A stretch of 7,453 bases of DNA, from positions 1 through 7,453 of the forward strand of contig JAQGJY010000075.1 of the NCBI GenBank assembly GCA_028290325.1, given 5' to 3'. The translations under genes and the position numbers were made by a program. The stretch comes from Tardiphaga sp. GTDB lineage: Bacteria > Pseudomonadota > Alphaproteobacteria > Rhizobiales > Xanthobacteraceae. Below are positions 5,774 through 7,453 of the stretch, piece after piece. The notes below the pieces were generated by a model that had not been told where the DNA came from, searched no databases, and saw nothing but the letters and a program-made list of their open reading frames with translations. How positions within the stretch are numbered: position 1 is the stretch's first letter; each line of letters opens with the position of its first letter.

Positions 5774-6535
5774 TCAGTTGCCGATGAACGGCGACAGCGT
5801 TTCGCCGATGTCATGGCGGATCACGAGGTCGGCCAGATCGTCCTGGTCGGTCGGCTCGTTGTTGATAATGACCAGTCGCGCGCCGCTGCTTTTCGCCAGT
5901 TGCGGAAAACCGGCGGCGGGCCAGACCACCAGCGACGAACCGATCGCGAGGAACAGGTCGCAACTTTGCGCCAAGTCGGCCGCGCGTCGCATTTCCGCCT
6001 CCGGCATCGCCTGACCGAACGAAATCGTCGCGGTCTTCACCGGTTCGCCACAGGCCACGCAGTCCGGCGCATGGCCCGTCGTATCGATTCGCGATCTGAC
6101 CCAGACGAGGTCATAGACCTCGTCGCAGCCGACGCACCGGGCATAGGTGGTGTTGCCATGCAGCTCGACGACATCGTCCGGCAGAAATCCGGAGACCTGA
6201 TGCAGGTTGTCAATGTTCTGGGTGATGATCGCCGGGATCTTGCCGGCGCGATACAGCGAAGCCAGCGCCCGATGACCGCGACCGGGCTCGGCCGCCGTGA
6301 AGGTCTCATCCATGGCGAAACGGCGGCGCCAGGCCTCGTCGCGCGCGTCCTGGCTGGCAACGAATTCGTCGAACGGAATCGGCCGATGACGCGTCCACAG
6401 ACCGCCGGGCGAGCGAAAATCCGGGATGCCGGTTTCGGTCGAAATCCCGGCGCCGGTGAACGGCACGATGGCGGACGATTCCGCAATCATGTCGCCCAGC
6501 CGATCAATTCCGTCGCGTGGATCCGATGCAATCAT
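5774..6535 (-). CDS. Sir2-family NAD-dependent protein deacetylase (sirtuin)
   Basis: The 253-residue protein is a complete sirtuin, which removes acyl groups from protein lysines using NAD+, giving nicotinamide and O-acyl-ADP-ribose. Counting from the ATG at 6535: NAD-binding GAGIS (28-32) with IPDFRS (37-42), TQNIDNLH (105-112), catalytic His in ELHGN (His126), zinc cysteines 134, 137, 159 and 162 (CVGC...CVAC), and the Rossmann-fold IGSSLVVWPAAGFP and VIINNEPT segments near the C-terminus. The length is normal and no key residue is missing. The ATG at 6571 (12 residues earlier) is also open and has GGAACGG upstream; the shorter start is chosen because MIASDPRDGIDRLGDMI looks like the conserved N-terminus. 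In bacteria sirtuins commonly reactivate acetylated acyl-CoA synthetases; no acs or acetyltransferase partner is nearby. Confidence 0.95.
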   Translation of the reverse strand: MIASDPRDGIDRLGDMIAESSAIVPFTGAGISTETGIPDFRSPGGLWTRHRPIPFDEFVASQDARDEAWRRRFAMDETFTAAEPGRGHRALASLYRAGKIPAIITQNIDNLHQVSGFLPDDVVELHGNTTYARCVGCDEVYDLVWVRSRIDTTGHAPDCVACGEPVKTATISFGQAMPEAEMRRAADLAQSCDLFLAIGSSLVVWPAAGFPQLAKSSGARLVIINNEPTDQDDLADLVIRHDIGETLSPFIGN

Positions 6536-6679
6536 GGCACATCCGTCTGGCCGCTCGCGGTAACGGATCATCGCTGACGCCGTTCCGAAATGTCCAGCGC
6601 ATGCCGGGCTTGATTGATCGTTGGTCTCGATAACGCCGCTGGCCCGATCGAAATTCGGTGGACGCTATCGCTGAGACTT

Positions 6680-6699
6680 AGCCGACCCAATAGTCGGCT
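6680..6699 (-). terminator. Hairpin downstream of the H-NS-like gene
   Basis: AGCCGAC (6680-6686) and GTCGGCT (6693-6699) form a perfect seven-bp stem with a six-base loop, 17 bases past the stop of the H-NS-like gene. There is no T-run after it on the minus strand. A second small stem, CCGAA/TTCGG (6711-6724), spans the stop codon itself. The pair may form a 3' end structure. The rest of 6536-6716 holds the upstream region of the Sir2 gene, with no convincing promoter. Confidence 0.4.
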
Positions 6700-6716
6700 G
6701 GATTGGTCGACCGAAA

Positions 6717-7067
6717 TTATTCGGCTTTGGCTTTGCGTTTCTTGGCGGCTTTGGCTTTTGCCGGCTTGCCGCCGCCGATCAAAAAGTCTTCGCGCTTCTT
6801 GCCGGCCTTCAGTTCGGCCGCAAGCCAGCCGGCCACGCCGCCGCGCCCGCTCCAGGTCTCGCCGGTCTTGGGGTGGCGATACTTTGCCGCAACCTTCGAG
6901 CCTTTGATTCGGCTGGTTCGGCCGCTGGCGCCGCCGCCGCCGCCGCCCCCGATTTCGGCGAGTTGGGCCTGCAATTCCGAACGCCGCGCTTGCAACGTCA
7001 CATCGATGTCGGAGCGCAAGGAAAGAAGCTGCGGCACGGAAAGGCTTTTGAGATTGACGTTCGACAT
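6717..7067 (-). CDS. H-NS/HvrA-family nucleoid-associated protein
   Basis: The 116-residue basic protein has the layout of small alphaproteobacterial H-NS-like proteins (HvrA type): an N-terminal helical oligomerisation region (about 1-38, SLSVPQLLSLRSDIDVTLQARRSELQAQLAEI), a flexible linker with seven consecutive glycines (40-46), and the C-terminal H-NS DNA-binding domain (about 56-97) with YRHPKTGETWSGRGGVAGWL, where the GRGG loop is the AT-rich minor-groove reader (usual core is a Q/RGR-type motif). It ends in a Lys/Ala-rich tail (101-116) typical of the group. The ATG at 7067 has GGAG nine bases upstream. It probably binds AT-rich DNA and silences or tunes transcription. Its promoter lies at 7110-7138. 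Target genes cannot be deduced here. Confidence 0.9.
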   Translation of the reverse strand: MSNVNLKSLSVPQLLSLRSDIDVTLQARRSELQAQLAEIGGGGGGGASGRTSRIKGSKVAAKYRHPKTGETWSGRGGVAGWLAAELKAGKKREDFLIGGGKPAKAKAAKKRKAKAE

Positions 7068-7109
7068 AGATCGAAACTCCGATTCAGGGGAAATGGCTTT
7101 GCAATGCCG

Positions 7110-7138
7110 GTATAAGGCTATTTATGGCTTTGTCACAA
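7110..7138 (-). promoter_or_regulatory. Sigma70-type promoter of the H-NS-like gene
   Basis: On the minus strand TTGTGA (-35, 7138-7133) and TTATAC (-10, 7115-7110) are separated by exactly 17 bases, giving an expected transcript start near 7103 and a leader of about 35 bases before the ATG at 7067. The fit to the consensus and its position are good; no experimental support is available. Confidence 0.6.
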
Positions 7139-7327
7139 CACGCCTGGGTTGAAACTTCGTTAATTCGCGTCCATACATAAGAACTGACGGCAATTAGAAG
7201 CAAAAACCGGACAATCGGGATCGCGCCGCGGCGATGCCTTGATAGGGCTTTGGCGGCGACGCCGACCTCGGTTGATTACCATACTCGCCGGAAACGAGGC
7301 ACGGCGGGCCGCGTCACAGCATTTGGA

Positions 7328-7356
7328 TTGACGTTTTTCGGAGATCGGGACAATGT
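7328..7356 (+). promoter_or_regulatory. Possible promoter of the partial gene at the right edge
   Basis: TTGACG (7328-7333) is a good -35 match, and CAATGT (7351-7356) follows after 17 bases but is a poor -10. The leader to the ATG at 7377 would be very short. Listed as a weak candidate. Confidence 0.25.
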
Positions 7357-7376
7357 GGCCGGATTGAGGGAAGCTT

Positions 7377-7453
7377 ATGACGTCATGGATGAAAGAGCGC
7401 GACCGCCTGGTCGAGCAAACGATGGCATTCGTGCAGGGCGTCGCCGCGCAACG
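7377..7453 (+). CDS. Unrecognised protein, 5' end only
   Basis: An ATG at 7377, preceded by GAGGG with six bases spacing, opens a frame that runs to the right edge without a stop (25 codons: begins MTSWMKERDRLVEQ and continues TMAFVQGVAAQ). The charged, helix-prone start and good ribosome binding site support a real gene. I do not recognise the family from so few residues. It is divergent from the H-NS-like gene. Confidence 0.65.
   Translation, partial: MTSWMKERDRLVEQTMAFVQGVAAQ

Larger units (their letters stand above)
7068..7376. other. 309-bp divergent intergenic region
   Basis: This gap separates the start of the H-NS-like gene (minus) from that of the partial gene at 7377 (plus). The left part (about 7100-7200) is AT-richer and holds the H-NS-like promoter; the right part is GC-rich, with a short stem ATCGC/GCGAT (7220-7235). 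I see no reading frame with a credible ribosome binding site and no RNA gene that I recognise. Confidence 0.6.

Noticed and set aside
5813..6577. Plus-strand frame antisense to the Sir2 gene
   Set aside because: Sirtuin motifs and four zinc cysteines are on the minus strand; this frame has no signature.

Overview
The window reads as ordinary chromosomal DNA of an alphaproteobacterium, most likely the Bradyrhizobium / Rhodopseudomonas / Afipia group (Nitrobacteraceae). This is an inference from high GC, an NDUFS4-type complex I accessory protein (a family shared by alphaproteobacteria and mitochondria), a small H-NS/HvrA-type protein with an MSNVNLKSLS-like start, a twin cold-shock-domain protein and an OpgC membrane protein. 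I see no transposase, integrase, phage gene or CRISPR array.

Layout. Positions 1-1663 (minus) carry the two subunits of a 3-methylcrotonyl-CoA carboxylase: the whole carboxyltransferase (beta) subunit and, overlapping its stop codon by one base, the first 19 codons of the biotin-carboxylase (alpha) subunit, which runs off the left edge. Upstream of them (minus) lies a small ETC complex I NDUFS4-family gene, separated by a gap holding a perfect 16-bp inverted repeat (1740-1773). At 2282-3457 (plus) is an OpgC-type polytopic membrane acyltransferase. It converges on a small exported Gly/Tyr/Arg-rich repeat protein (3535-3873, minus), and the two share a bidirectional intrinsic terminator (3488-3513).

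From 4097 to 7067 everything is on the minus strand. In transcription order: an H-NS-like nucleoid protein (7067-6717), a Sir2 NAD-dependent deacetylase (6535-5774), a two-domain cold-shock protein (5577-4912), an exported DUF192 protein (4721-4236) and a tRNA-Pro(UGG) gene (4173-4097). Just past the tRNA 3' end sit four degenerate 13-bp tandem repeats (4022-4073). The right end (7377 onward, plus) begins an unrecognised gene, divergent from the H-NS-like gene across a 309-bp gap with a good sigma70-type promoter for the latter.

How the genes relate. Only mccB/mccA form a clear functional unit (leucine/isovalerate catabolism). The others are individually recognisable housekeeping or regulatory genes with no obvious joint pathway. 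I found no convincing new multi-gene system. The most unusual items are the near-perfect intergenic palindrome, the 13-bp tandem array beside tRNA-Pro, and the secreted repeat protein, whose duplicated 11-residue units differ only at synonymous positions.
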